Part shown: positions 1 to 7,308 of the stretch, piece after piece | Layout of the letters: the number at the start of each line of letters is the position of its first letter | Position numbering within the stretch: the stretch's first letter is position 1 | NCBI GenBank assembly: GCA_900553245.1 | Contig: USCP01000042.1 | Span: 1-11,102 of the forward strand | Direction of reading: 5' to 3' | DNA length: 11,102 bases | From: an uncultured Peptococcaceae bacterium | Lineage (GTDB): Bacteria; Bacillota; Peptococcia; Peptococcales; Peptococcaceae | Position numbers and translations under genes: made by a program | Notes under the pieces: model-generated | What the model was told of the DNA's origin: nothing | The model's input: the letters and a program-made list of their open reading frames with translations, nothing else | Database searches by the model: none

Positions 1-1
1 C

Positions 2-670
2 CTGCTCAGCGGTTTTCCCAAATGTGGTGACTGCGGGCGGGCAATTACCCGGAGCGTAGGCAACAACAATAATGTGTACTATGCCTGCTCCACCTACAAG
101 AACCGCTCTCGGACAGCCTGCACAATGCACTCAATCAAGCACAACCGTCTGGAGGCCGCTGTCCTCTTTGCGGTACAACAGCAAGTCCATCTGGCTGTTT
201 CATACTCGGAAATGATTGCCCGCATTAACACCGCCCCGGTCAAAAAGAGCCAGTCCATCCGTTTGGAAGAACTGATTGCTGCGAAAGAGCGGGAACTGGC
301 AAAAATCAGCCGCTACAAGCAGTCCCTTTATCAAGACTGGAAAGACGGGGAAATTACCCAGCAGGACTACCGGGATATGAAAGCCGATTATGAACGACAG
401 ACCATCGCTCTTACGGATGTGCTGGCCCGGCTGAACGCTGAACGGGCGGAACTGGCAAACGGTGTAAAGAGTGAGCATCCCGCATTGGTGGCCTTTACAA
501 AGCATCAAAATATCGACCAGCTTTCCCGGGAACTTCTCGTTGAACTGATCGACCATATCAAGGTTTATGAGAATGGAAACATTAGTGTGAGATTTAAGTT
601 TGCGGATGAATTTAGACGCATAGCAGAATACATTGAAATCAACACCACAAAACCCGCAGTAGCGGGCTAA
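2..670 (+). CDS. Large serine recombinase, C-terminal part (5' end outside window)
   Basis: This is the C-terminal part (222 residues) of a large serine recombinase of the TndX/TnpX type, the enzymes that excise and integrate conjugative and mobilisable elements. The frame is open from base 2 with no start in view, so the catalytic N-terminal domain lies upstream. The visible part begins with a zinc ribbon: CGDC at residues 8-11, then a second cysteine pair in YACSTYKNRSRTAC. A charged region rich in Glu, Lys and Arg follows (about residues 75-150, including LEELIAAKERELAKI), typical of the coiled coil in this family. The end (LVELIDHIKVYENGNISVRFKF) matches the usual C-terminal strand region. 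Codon use (CTG, GCC, CGG) is unlike the TTG/CGT-rich genes from base 952 onward, which suggests horizontal transfer. The family call is firm; the type of element carrying it is not visible. Confidence 0.9.
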   Translation: MLSGFPKCGDCGRAITRSVGNNNNVYYACSTYKNRSRTACTMHSIKHNRLEAAVLFAVQQQVHLAVSYSEMIARINTAPVKKSQSIRLEELIAAKERELAKISRYKQSLYQDWKDGEITQQDYRDMKADYERQTIALTDVLARLNAERAELANGVKSEHPALVAFTKHQNIDQLSRELLVELIDHIKVYENGNISVRFKFADEFRRIAEYIEINTTKPAVAG

Positions 671-680
671 CCCCCGCTAC
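659..680 (+). terminator. Stem-loop over the recombinase stop codon, weak terminator candidate
   Basis: A perfect 8-bp stem, GTAGCGGG (659-666) with CCCGCTAC (673-680), encloses a 6-base loop that contains the TAA stop. An alternative, mutually exclusive hairpin pairs CCCGC (653-657) with GCGGG (662-666). The bases that follow are ATACCCCTTT, with no immediate T-run, so termination would be weak. It could also be an end structure of the mobile element. Confidence 0.4.
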
Positions 681-859
681 ATACCCCTTTGACAGTGTGT
701 TTTCCTAATAGGAGCTAATCATAGTATTGATACAATATAAACAGTGTGTGAAAAGTGAGGGGCTGAATTCTCAGGACGATTTCTTAGTTTTAATCTATCT
801 GTTTGTTCTATAGCGTGAAGGCTGTGCTTTTGATTTTGGATGCGTGCATGGAGAATCCT
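671..859. other. Non-coding junction between mobile element and chromosome (probable att region)
   Basis: No convincing gene lies between the recombinase stop and the promoter at 860. Large serine recombinases of this type often sit at one end of their element, so the element end and attachment site are expected here; this is inference. Visible candidates are a 9-base direct repeat ACAGTGTGT at 692-700 and 741-749, an imperfect palindrome GTATTGATAC at 724-733, a CTGA/TCAG inverted repeat around GAATTC at 763-774, and a consensus TTGACA at 689-694 without a good -10 at normal spacing. The exact crossover point cannot be assigned from one junction. Confidence 0.4.
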
Positions 860-888
860 TTGCGAGTGTGATGGCATCATGGTATAAT
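860..888 (+). promoter_or_regulatory. Sigma-A type promoter of the polyphosphate operon
   Basis: A perfect -10 TATAAT (883-888) is preceded by TTGCGA (860-865, 4 of 6 to consensus) with a 17-base spacer. It lies 63 bases upstream of the first start codon of the operon. The spacer contains the inverted repeat TGATG-G-CATCA (869-879), a possible operator, though arms this short can arise by chance. Confidence 0.72.
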
Positions 889-951
889 GGCAACATAATA
901 TAATCGTAGTTTAAAATACTTATCATTTTATTTGAATGAAGGATGATAGAT

Positions 952-1491
952 ATGCAATTTTTAGATCATGATGCGAAGGTTCTTCTGTTGTGTGAAGACT
1001 TACAAAAGTTATTAAAGGATTTTAAGAATGATGCACCGTGGGCGGATGAAGGCGATGTGCCTTTGCAAAAACGTCTGGATTTATTGGAAAAGATGATTGC
1101 ATCAGAACAGCGTTTGATTGAAGATATCGGTTTACCGGGACGTTATATTGTGGAACACTTTACGATGATGCTCAATGAAATGAGTTATTCTATGGGGTTC
1201 AAATATCGTCAAATTCAAAGTGGCCGCGGCCCACTCACGGAAATCAGTGTGGGGGAATGGGGCACTATTCTTGTGAAAATTGGCAATGTGGAAATTTCAT
1301 GGCGTGATCAGGATGTACAATATATGTTTTATCCGGATCAAGTGGTGGTGCGTCCAAAAGATTCCGCTGAGGATGAAATCACGTTCTTCTTTAGCTATTC
1401 TTTCAAATATGTGCCGGGGCAATTGAAAAAATTCCAAGCAGTGAAGGACGACCCACAGACCGCTTATTGGCATGAGAGCTTAAACGTTTAA
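952..1491 (+). CDS. Hypothetical protein, first gene of the polyphosphate operon
   Basis: I do not recognise this 179-residue protein. I chose ATG 952 because AAGGA (939-943) sits 8 bases upstream; the in-frame ATG at 943 overlaps that ribosome binding site and would add only three residues. The protein is soluble-looking and acidic, with no signal peptide or membrane segment. The N-terminal half is helical in character (LLLCEDLQKLLKDF, RLDLLEKMIASEQRLIEDI). The C-terminal half is rich in beta-forming and aromatic residues (GTILVKIGNVEISW, ITFFFSYSFKYVPG). It is followed after 19 bases by ppx and then by overlapping ppk, and its own promoter probably drives all three. Position suggests a role with polyphosphate metabolism, but no motif supports a specific function. 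Confidence 0.85.
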   Translation: MQFLDHDAKVLLLCEDLQKLLKDFKNDAPWADEGDVPLQKRLDLLEKMIASEQRLIEDIGLPGRYIVEHFTMMLNEMSYSMGFKYRQIQSGRGPLTEISVGEWGTILVKIGNVEISWRDQDVQYMFYPDQVVVRPKDSAEDEITFFFSYSFKYVPGQLKKFQAVKDDPQTAYWHESLNV

Positions 1492-1510
1492 TAGAAAAGA
1501 GAGAGTAACA

Positions 1511-2467
1511 GTGAAGTACGGAGTAATAGATATTGGTTCAAATACCATGCGTTGCGTGGTGTATCAAATCGAACCGGACAATAGTTTTCATGCACTTGTC
1601 AATGAAAAAGAATTCGCTGAAATTTTGAGTTATGTAGAAGACGGTGTGCTGACAGCTGAAGGGATTAACCGTTTATGTTCGGTTCTTTCCAGAATGAAAA
1701 CAATGATTGACGAAACGCAGTGCGAACATTTTTCATGTTTTGCAACTGCTTCGTTGCGTAATATCAACAATCAAGTGCAGGTTTTACAAACAGTCAAGAG
1801 AACCACTGGACTTGATATTCGTTTGTTATCCGGCTGTGAAGAAGCCTACTATGATTATATGGGCTTACAAAGTTGCATCAAAGATGACAAGGCGCTTGGT
1901 TTTGATTTAGGTGGTGGGAGTGCGCAAGTTTTCTACTATGATGATTACGGTATTGTTACAAGTACCAGTAAGGAACTCGGCGCGCTTGCGATGTACAATA
2001 AGTTTGTAAAAGGACTTTTTCCAAATTCAAAGCAGCGTGCAAAAATCGCTAATTTTGTGACTGCACAACTTGAGGGGTCCGTTGATTTATCCGGTAAGGA
2101 TACCAAGCGTATTTACGGCATGGGTGGGACTGCTCGTGCCTTGTCAAAGGTGCACCGTCATATTTTAGGGCGTGACGGTGAAACGATGGGGTATACGCTG
2201 ACCTTTGATGAAATCGAAGAATTGGATCGCGCGATTGGAATGTTAGGGATGGATGGTATTAAAATCCTCAATCGTGTGATTCCGGAACGTTTGGTGACCT
2301 TTATTCCAGGGTTAATTGTCATAAAGTCGATTATGACTTTTGTTGGTGCTCAAGAGCTGGTGATTGTAAAGCACGGTGTTCGTGAGGGGTATATGATTGA
2401 AAACGCCATTGGGAGAGGGAGCGGAATCGATGAGTTTAGAGAAAAACAGCAATCCTTATGTCAATAG
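1511..2467 (+). CDS. ppx: Exopolyphosphatase, Ppx/GppA family, short form
   Basis: This is a 318-residue Ppx/GppA phosphatase, expected to remove terminal phosphate from polyphosphate or the 5' phosphate of pppGpp in the cytoplasm. It has the actin-like ATPase fold motifs in order: DIGSNT (7-12), SGCEEA (107-112, holding the likely catalytic Glu), DLGGGSAQ (132-139), GMGGTARA (203-210), a RVIPERLVTFIPGLIVI segment (256-272) and VKHGVREGY (286-294). It lacks the C-terminal HD-like domain of the roughly 500-residue enterobacterial Ppx, so it is the compact form found in many Gram-positives and mycobacteria. The start is GTG 1511, preceded by GAAAAGAGAGAG. Its 3' end overlaps ppk by 38 bases, which implies translational coupling between the polymer-making and polymer-degrading enzymes. 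Sequence alone does not separate exopolyphosphatase from pppGpp phosphatase, but the ppk neighbour favours the former. Confidence 0.9.
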   Translation: MKYGVIDIGSNTMRCVVYQIEPDNSFHALVNEKEFAEILSYVEDGVLTAEGINRLCSVLSRMKTMIDETQCEHFSCFATASLRNINNQVQVLQTVKRTTGLDIRLLSGCEEAYYDYMGLQSCIKDDKALGFDLGGGSAQVFYYDDYGIVTSTSKELGALAMYNKFVKGLFPNSKQRAKIANFVTAQLEGSVDLSGKDTKRIYGMGGTARALSKVHRHILGRDGETMGYTLTFDEIEELDRAIGMLGMDGIKILNRVIPERLVTFIPGLIVIKSIMTFVGAQELVIVKHGVREGYMIENAIGRGSGIDEFREKQQSLCQ

Positions 2468-4760
2468 AGAATTAAGTTGGCTGCGCTTTAACGAACGTGT
2501 ATTGGAAGAGGCTGAAGACAGTCGTTTGCCGCTGTTTGAACGTATGCGCTTTATTTCCATTTTTGGCTCAAACCTTGATGAATTTTTTATGGTTCGCGTC
2601 GGGGGCTTGAGCGATGCTGTTGCAATTACTCCTGATTCTATTGATAAGAAATCAAAGATGACGGCGGCGGAACAGCTTGATATGGTTTATAACGAAGTGC
2701 GTAGCATGATGCCACGTGTGGAAAAATGCTACGTGAATTTAATGCGTCAACTGCGCCAACACGGGATTTATCAAATCTCACCGGAAAATGTTACTGAATA
2801 TCAGGAGCGTGTGCTTGAACGCTATTTTAGCGAGGCAGTGAAGCCGTATCTTTCTCCGCAGATTATTGACTCACATCATCCGTTCCCGTATTTGAGTAAT
2901 AAGGAACAGTATTTGTGTCTTGTTCTTGAAGGCGATGAAAAGAAACCAAACGTGGCTGTGGTTCCAATTATGAACAATAATTTCCCACGTTATTATATTT
3001 TCCCGGATGAATCCGGACGTGGTTTTTGTTTTATCACTTCTGCGAATTTGGTTTACTACTTTGCAGATAAGTTGCTTCCAAAAAGTAAGATTAACGACAA
3101 ATTTATCTTTAGATTGACCCGTAATGGTGATTTGCGGGTTGATGAAGCGCTTTATGATGAAGAATTAGACTGGCGCGATCAAATGGAAAAGTTGATCAAA
3201 ACACGTAAACACTCTTCTGTGGTGCGTGTGCAATTTTCCAAGGAAGTTTCTCCGGAAATTCTTAGATATTTGCTGAAGCGTGTAAAAGCAAAGAATAAGA
3301 GTGTTATTGTAACAGAGCAATTGCCGCTTTCTTTGAACTTTATCTTTGGATTGTTTGGGGATTTGTCTGACGAGTTTCCAACGCTAAATTACGAAAATGT
3401 ACAGCCGATTATGCCGGCTTGTATTTCTCCGGGGGATTCAATTATCCGTCATTTAGATAAATCCGGTGGCGACATTTTGCTTGCTTATCCATACCATTCC
3501 ATGAAAACCTTCTTGGATCTTTTGGACGAAGCGGCCGTTGATCCTACGGTAACATCTATTCATATTACCTTGTATCGCATTGCTTCCGGTAGTAAAGTGG
3601 CACAAGCGCTTGCAAAAGCTGCCGAAAACGGTAAAAATGTTATGGTTCTCGTGGAATTAAAAGCTCGTTTTGACGAGGAACACAACATTATTTGGTCTAA
3701 GCGCTTAGAAGAAGCCGGTTGTCAGGTGATTTACGGCTTCGATCAGTATAAGGTGCACTCCAAGTTATGTGTGATTACCCGTAATGTAAACGGCGCGGTG
3801 AAGCATATCGTGCAAATCGGGACCGGGAACTACAATGAAAAAACAGCACGTCAGTATTCTGACTTTAGCTTGATTACCACCAACAAGGACATTGCAGCGG
3901 AAGCCGTGAATGTGTTTGAAACCTTGAGTTTGGGTCAATTTGTAGAAGACAGTAAATATCTCTTGGTGGCACCGTTGGAAATGAAGCATCGTTTCCTCGC
4001 ATTGATTGATGATGAAATTGAAGCGGCAAACAACGGCGAGCCTGCTCGTGTGGTTGTAAAGATGAATGGGTTGAGTGATAAAGATATTATCGACAAACTC
4101 ATTGAAGCGTCTCAAGCCGGTGTAAAGATTACCATGTATATTCGCGGGATTTGTTGTATGCGCGCCGGTGTGCCTGGGCTTACTGAAAATATTACCATCA
4201 AGAGTATGGTTGGCCGTTTCTTGGAACACCCACGTGTTTTCCTTTTTGGTTATGGGGAACGCGAACATCTCTATATCGGCTCTGCCGATTGGATGACTCG
4301 TAACTTGAATTATCGTGTGGAAGTGGCGGTAGAAATCCTTGATAAGGAAGTCAAGGCAACCATTTTCGATGTGCTTGATATCATTAGCAAGGACAATATG
4401 CTTGCACGTGTGCAACAACCGGATGGTACTTATAAGCGTGTTTATCCACAGGAAGGGGAAAAGAAAATTGATAGCCAACGCGAACAGTTTGAAATGTTTA
4501 AGCGTTTGCGCGAAGAAACCTCCTGTATTGAACATGAAGTTCGTAGTCGTACGGTAATTGAAGACGAAAATGTACCGGAAGCTATTGTAAAACAGGCTGC
4601 GGTAAGTCGCGTAAAGGCGCGTGTAGAGCAGCCGGCGGCCGAAGTGGAATCGTCGGCGGTGAAGAACGCCGCGAGCCGAAAAATTTCGTTGAACGTCTCA
4701 AGTATGTGTTGTTTGGGAAATTCTAATGTCGAACAAAGACCGATTGTCAGTAAGTACTGA
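2430..4760 (+). CDS. ppk1: Polyphosphate kinase 1
   Basis: Polyphosphate kinase reversibly transfers the gamma phosphate of ATP onto polyphosphate chains, through a phosphohistidine intermediate. The 776-residue product has the family's domains in order: an N-terminal helical domain (NRELSWLRFNERVLEEA, 12-28), a middle domain (about 120-325), and two phospholipase-D-like domains. The first catalytic domain holds ARFDEEHNI (412-420), the HSK motif with the likely phosphorylated His443, and GTGNYNEKTARQYSDF (464-479). The second holds FLEHPRVFLFG with His600. Residues from about 700 on form an Ala/Glu/Val-rich tail that I do not recognise as part of the core enzyme. ATG 2430 was chosen over an in-frame TTG at 2397 because a GGGAG/GGGAGCGG purine stretch precedes it and NPYVNRELSW begins soon after. 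The last codons form the 5' arm of the terminator. Confidence 0.96.
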   Translation: MSLEKNSNPYVNRELSWLRFNERVLEEAEDSRLPLFERMRFISIFGSNLDEFFMVRVGGLSDAVAITPDSIDKKSKMTAAEQLDMVYNEVRSMMPRVEKCYVNLMRQLRQHGIYQISPENVTEYQERVLERYFSEAVKPYLSPQIIDSHHPFPYLSNKEQYLCLVLEGDEKKPNVAVVPIMNNNFPRYYIFPDESGRGFCFITSANLVYYFADKLLPKSKINDKFIFRLTRNGDLRVDEALYDEELDWRDQMEKLIKTRKHSSVVRVQFSKEVSPEILRYLLKRVKAKNKSVIVTEQLPLSLNFIFGLFGDLSDEFPTLNYENVQPIMPACISPGDSIIRHLDKSGGDILLAYPYHSMKTFLDLLDEAAVDPTVTSIHITLYRIASGSKVAQALAKAAENGKNVMVLVELKARFDEEHNIIWSKRLEEAGCQVIYGFDQYKVHSKLCVITRNVNGAVKHIVQIGTGNYNEKTARQYSDFSLITTNKDIAAEAVNVFETLSLGQFVEDSKYLLVAPLEMKHRFLALIDDEIEAANNGEPARVVVKMNGLSDKDIIDKLIEASQAGVKITMYIRGICCMRAGVPGLTENITIKSMVGRFLEHPRVFLFGYGEREHLYIGSADWMTRNLNYRVEVAVEILDKEVKATIFDVLDIISKDNMLARVQQPDGTYKRVYPQEGEKKIDSQREQFEMFKRLREETSCIEHEVRSRTVIEDENVPEAIVKQAAVSRVKARVEQPAAEVESSAVKNAASRKISLNVSSMCCLGNSNVEQRPIVSKY

Positions 4761-4775
4761 CAGTCGGTCTTTTTC
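4735..4775 (+). terminator. Rho-independent terminator of the polyphosphate operon
   Basis: A 16-bp stem pairs 4735-4750 with 4757-4772 with a single G-T wobble, encloses the 6-base loop TAAGTA, and runs into TTTTT. The 5' arm and loop lie inside the ppk reading frame and the stop codon is at the start of the 3' arm, so the terminator overlaps the gene end. It separates ppk from the glnS promoter 12 bases further on. Confidence 0.92.
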
Positions 4776-4786
4776 TATGGGTGTTG

Positions 4787-4816
4787 TTGACTGAGAATAC
4801 TATGAAAAGCTATAAT
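4787..4816 (+). promoter_or_regulatory. Strong sigma-A type promoter of the glnS operon
   Basis: TTGACT (4787-4792, 5 of 6) and TATAAT (4811-4816, 6 of 6) are separated by 18 bases. It begins directly after the ppk terminator and lies 30 bases upstream of the glnS ATG, predicting a very short leader that consists mostly of the AAAGGGGG ribosome binding site. There is no room for a T-box leader between promoter and start. Confidence 0.85.
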
Positions 4817-4846
4817 AGAGAGCATGAATGATAAAGGGGGCTGCTT

Positions 4847-6517
4847 ATGAGCCAGGAAATGGAACACGCTTCTACAAACTTTATTGAAGCGATTATCAAT
4901 AACGACATCGAAAACGGTCAGAAGGATATTGTGACTCGTTTTCCACCGGAACCAAATGGTTTTCTTCACATTGGGCATGCGAAGTCCATCTTTTTAAATT
5001 TTGGCTTGGCAAAGAAATATAACGGGTCTTGCTACTTGCGTTTTGACGACACCAACCCAATGAAAGAAGAAGAAGAATACATCAATGCCATCCAACGCGA
5101 TGTAAAATGGTTGGGCGGTGAATGGGATGGCGAAGTAAACTACGCATCCAACTACTTTGAATATTTTTATGAAGGTGCTGTGGAGCTCATTAAAAAGGGC
5201 TTGGCTTATGTGGATGATTCCAGTGCCGAAGAATTGCGCGCGATGCGCGGGACTTTGACCGAACCGGGGGTGGAAAGTCCATATCGCAATCGCAGCGTGG
5301 AAGAAAATTTGGAGCTTTTCAAGAAAATGCGTGATGGTGAATTTGCATCGGGTAGCTGCATTCTTCGTGCGAAGATTGATATGACCTCTTCCAATATGAA
5401 TATGCGTGACCCTGCCATTTACCGTATTGTGGATGCTAGTCACCCACGTACCGGTAACGCTTGGCATATTTATCCAATGTATGACTATGCCCATCCATTG
5501 GAAGATGCCATTGAAGGCATCACTCATTCCATTTGTACTTTGGAATTTGAAGACCATCGTCCGCTTTATGACTGGGTATTGGATCAACTTCAACACATGC
5601 CGTTCATCAAGTTTAGATCCCATCAGATTGAATTTGCACGTTTAGAAATCGAAAATACCGTGACCAGCAAGCGTAAGCTCAAAGCCTTGGTTGACGCCGG
5701 ATTGGTAGACGGTTGGGATGACCCACGCCTTCCTACCATTGCTGGGTTGCGTCGCCGTGGCTACACACCTGCGGCTTTGCGTGATTTTTGTGAACGTATT
5801 GGTGTTGCAAAGACCAATTCCAAGGTAGAAACCGGATATTTGCTCCATTGCTTACGTGAGGACTTGAACATGAATGCGCCTCGTACCATGGGGGTGTTGC
5901 GTCCACTCAAGGTGACCATTACCAATTATCCGGAAGGGCAGATTGAAATGTTGCCTGCACTTATTAACCCGAATGATCCGGATGCCGGAACCTATGAAAT
6001 TCCGTTTGGCCGTCATCTTTATATCGAAAGAGAAGACTTCCGTGAACAAGCCAACAATAAATACCATCGTTTAAAGCCGGGCAAAGAAGTGCGTTTGAAA
6101 TATGCATACATCATCCAATGCGATGATTATGTGAAGGACGAAGAAACCGGTGAAATCCTCGAATTGCTCTGCTCCTACGATCCAACCACCATCAGTGGTG
6201 GTCCAAACAGTGGGCGTAAAGTAAAGGGGACCCTTCATTGGGTAGAAGCAACCAATGCCATCGATGCAACTGCGCATCTTTACGGTGATTTGCTTGATTT
6301 TGACTCTGAAGCGGAAGACATTGTTGATAAGTTCAACAAAAACAGCCTCGAAGTTTTGGAGGGTGTAAAACTCGAACCGATGATGAAGGACGTGGAAGTG
6401 GGTCAAACCTTCCAATTCTTGCGTAACGGTTATTTCTGCGTTGACTCTAAATACACCACTGACGACCATATTGTATTGAATCAGACTGTTACCCTCAAGG
6501 ATAGCTTTAAGGGGTGA
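4847..6517 (+). CDS. glnS: Glutaminyl-tRNA synthetase
   Basis: This class I synthetase charges tRNA-Gln with glutamine at the expense of ATP. The 556-residue protein is almost the same length as the 554-residue E. coli enzyme and aligns throughout. It has the HIGH signature in PPEPNGFLHIGHAKS (33-47), LRFDDTNP (64-71), and the KMSKS-equivalent VTSKRKL (272-278; E. coli has VMSKRKL). GWDDPRLPTIAGLRRRGYTP (289-308) leads to the anticodon-binding beta-barrels (about 340-545), which include RKVKGTLHWV and the closing GYFCVDS. ATG 4847 follows AAAGGGGG. It heads an operon with plsC, murT and gatD, its stop lying next to the plsC start. Many Bacillota lack this enzyme and make Gln-tRNA with GatCAB; whether this genome has both cannot be seen here. 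GatD in the same operon is unrelated to GatCAB. Confidence 0.97.
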   Translation: MSQEMEHASTNFIEAIINNDIENGQKDIVTRFPPEPNGFLHIGHAKSIFLNFGLAKKYNGSCYLRFDDTNPMKEEEEYINAIQRDVKWLGGEWDGEVNYASNYFEYFYEGAVELIKKGLAYVDDSSAEELRAMRGTLTEPGVESPYRNRSVEENLELFKKMRDGEFASGSCILRAKIDMTSSNMNMRDPAIYRIVDASHPRTGNAWHIYPMYDYAHPLEDAIEGITHSICTLEFEDHRPLYDWVLDQLQHMPFIKFRSHQIEFARLEIENTVTSKRKLKALVDAGLVDGWDDPRLPTIAGLRRRGYTPAALRDFCERIGVAKTNSKVETGYLLHCLREDLNMNAPRTMGVLRPLKVTITNYPEGQIEMLPALINPNDPDAGTYEIPFGRHLYIEREDFREQANNKYHRLKPGKEVRLKYAYIIQCDDYVKDEETGEILELLCSYDPTTISGGPNSGRKVKGTLHWVEATNAIDATAHLYGDLLDFDSEAEDIVDKFNKNSLEVLEGVKLEPMMKDVEVGQTFQFLRNGYFCVDSKYTTDDHIVLNQTVTLKDSFKG

Positions 6518-6522
6518 GTGGT

Positions 6523-7290
6523 GTGAAGGTCCTCAGAAGTTTGATTGCATACCTTTGGCTTTCCTTGGCGTTGGTGATTTGCTTGCCACTTCGTGCAAGT
6601 GTCAACAAATTGGCTGAAACTGATTTTACTAAGGCACAAGCAAAAATGTGGTCCTTTGCCAGCTGGATTGGCCGAATGGGGTGTCGTACCATTGGTGTCA
6701 AACTCACTGTCAAAGGTGTGGAAAATGTGCCAATGGACGGTTCGGTGGTATTTGTAGGCAATCATCAAAGCATGTTTGATGCGCCGGTGATGCTTGCTGC
6801 CATTCCACGCCCAAGTAGCTTTATTGTTAAAGAAGAACTCAAAAAGGTGCCTGTTTTTTCAGGCTGGATTGAAGCGATGAGCTGCTTCTTTTTGCCTCGC
6901 GGTGAGTCCAGAAAATCATTGGAAATTATTATTGCAGCGGCAAAACTTTTAAAGCAACATGACCATGGGATGGTTATTTTCCCTGAAGGTACTCGTAGTG
7001 AGGACGGCAGCATGCGTCCATTCAAGCCGGGAAGTTTAAAGATTGCTACCCGAAGCGGTTCGGCTATTGTACCTTTTGCCATAGAACACAGTATTGACGT
7101 GATGCCACGTGGAACCATTTGGATGAAGAAAACCCCTGTGACGGTGACCTTCCTTCCGGCGATTTCACCGGAAGAAGCTAAAGCAAAGGACACCACTGAA
7201 TTGACACGCGGGATTGTTCATGATATTGCCGGCATTGTCGGCTGTCCGGTTCCAAGCGAAGACACTCCGGAAGAACAACAAGCAGTATAA
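6523..7290 (+). CDS. plsC: 1-acyl-sn-glycerol-3-phosphate acyltransferase (PlsC family)
   Basis: This enzyme is expected to acylate lysophosphatidic acid at sn-2 to give phosphatidic acid, at the inner face of the membrane. The 255-residue protein starts with a hydrophobic N-terminal segment (LIAYLWLSLALVICLPL, 7-23) that probably anchors it. The four acyltransferase motifs follow in order: NHQSMFD (80-86, with the HxxxxD pair His81/Asp86), FFLPRGESRKS (122-132), VIFPEGTRSEDG (151-162) and IVPFAIEH (182-189). I chose GTG 6523, 8 bases after AAGGGG (6509-6514). An in-frame GTG at 6514 overlaps the glnS stop but has no room for a ribosome binding site. It sits 5 bases after glnS and 18 before murT. 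The acyl donor cannot be read from the sequence. Confidence 0.92.
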   Translation: MKVLRSLIAYLWLSLALVICLPLRASVNKLAETDFTKAQAKMWSFASWIGRMGCRTIGVKLTVKGVENVPMDGSVVFVGNHQSMFDAPVMLAAIPRPSSFIVKEELKKVPVFSGWIEAMSCFFLPRGESRKSLEIIIAAAKLLKQHDHGMVIFPEGTRSEDGSMRPFKPGSLKIATRSGSAIVPFAIEHSIDVMPRGTIWMKKTPVTVTFLPAISPEEAKAKDTTELTRGIVHDIAGIVGCPVPSEDTPEEQQAV

Positions 7291-7308
7291 GAAGGATGGA
7301 GGCTGTGT

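Noticed and set aside
3765..4535. Long open frame on the minus strand (about 256 codons) opposite ppk1
   Set aside because: Fully covered by conserved Ppk1 coding sequence; the product shows no domain and no start signals.
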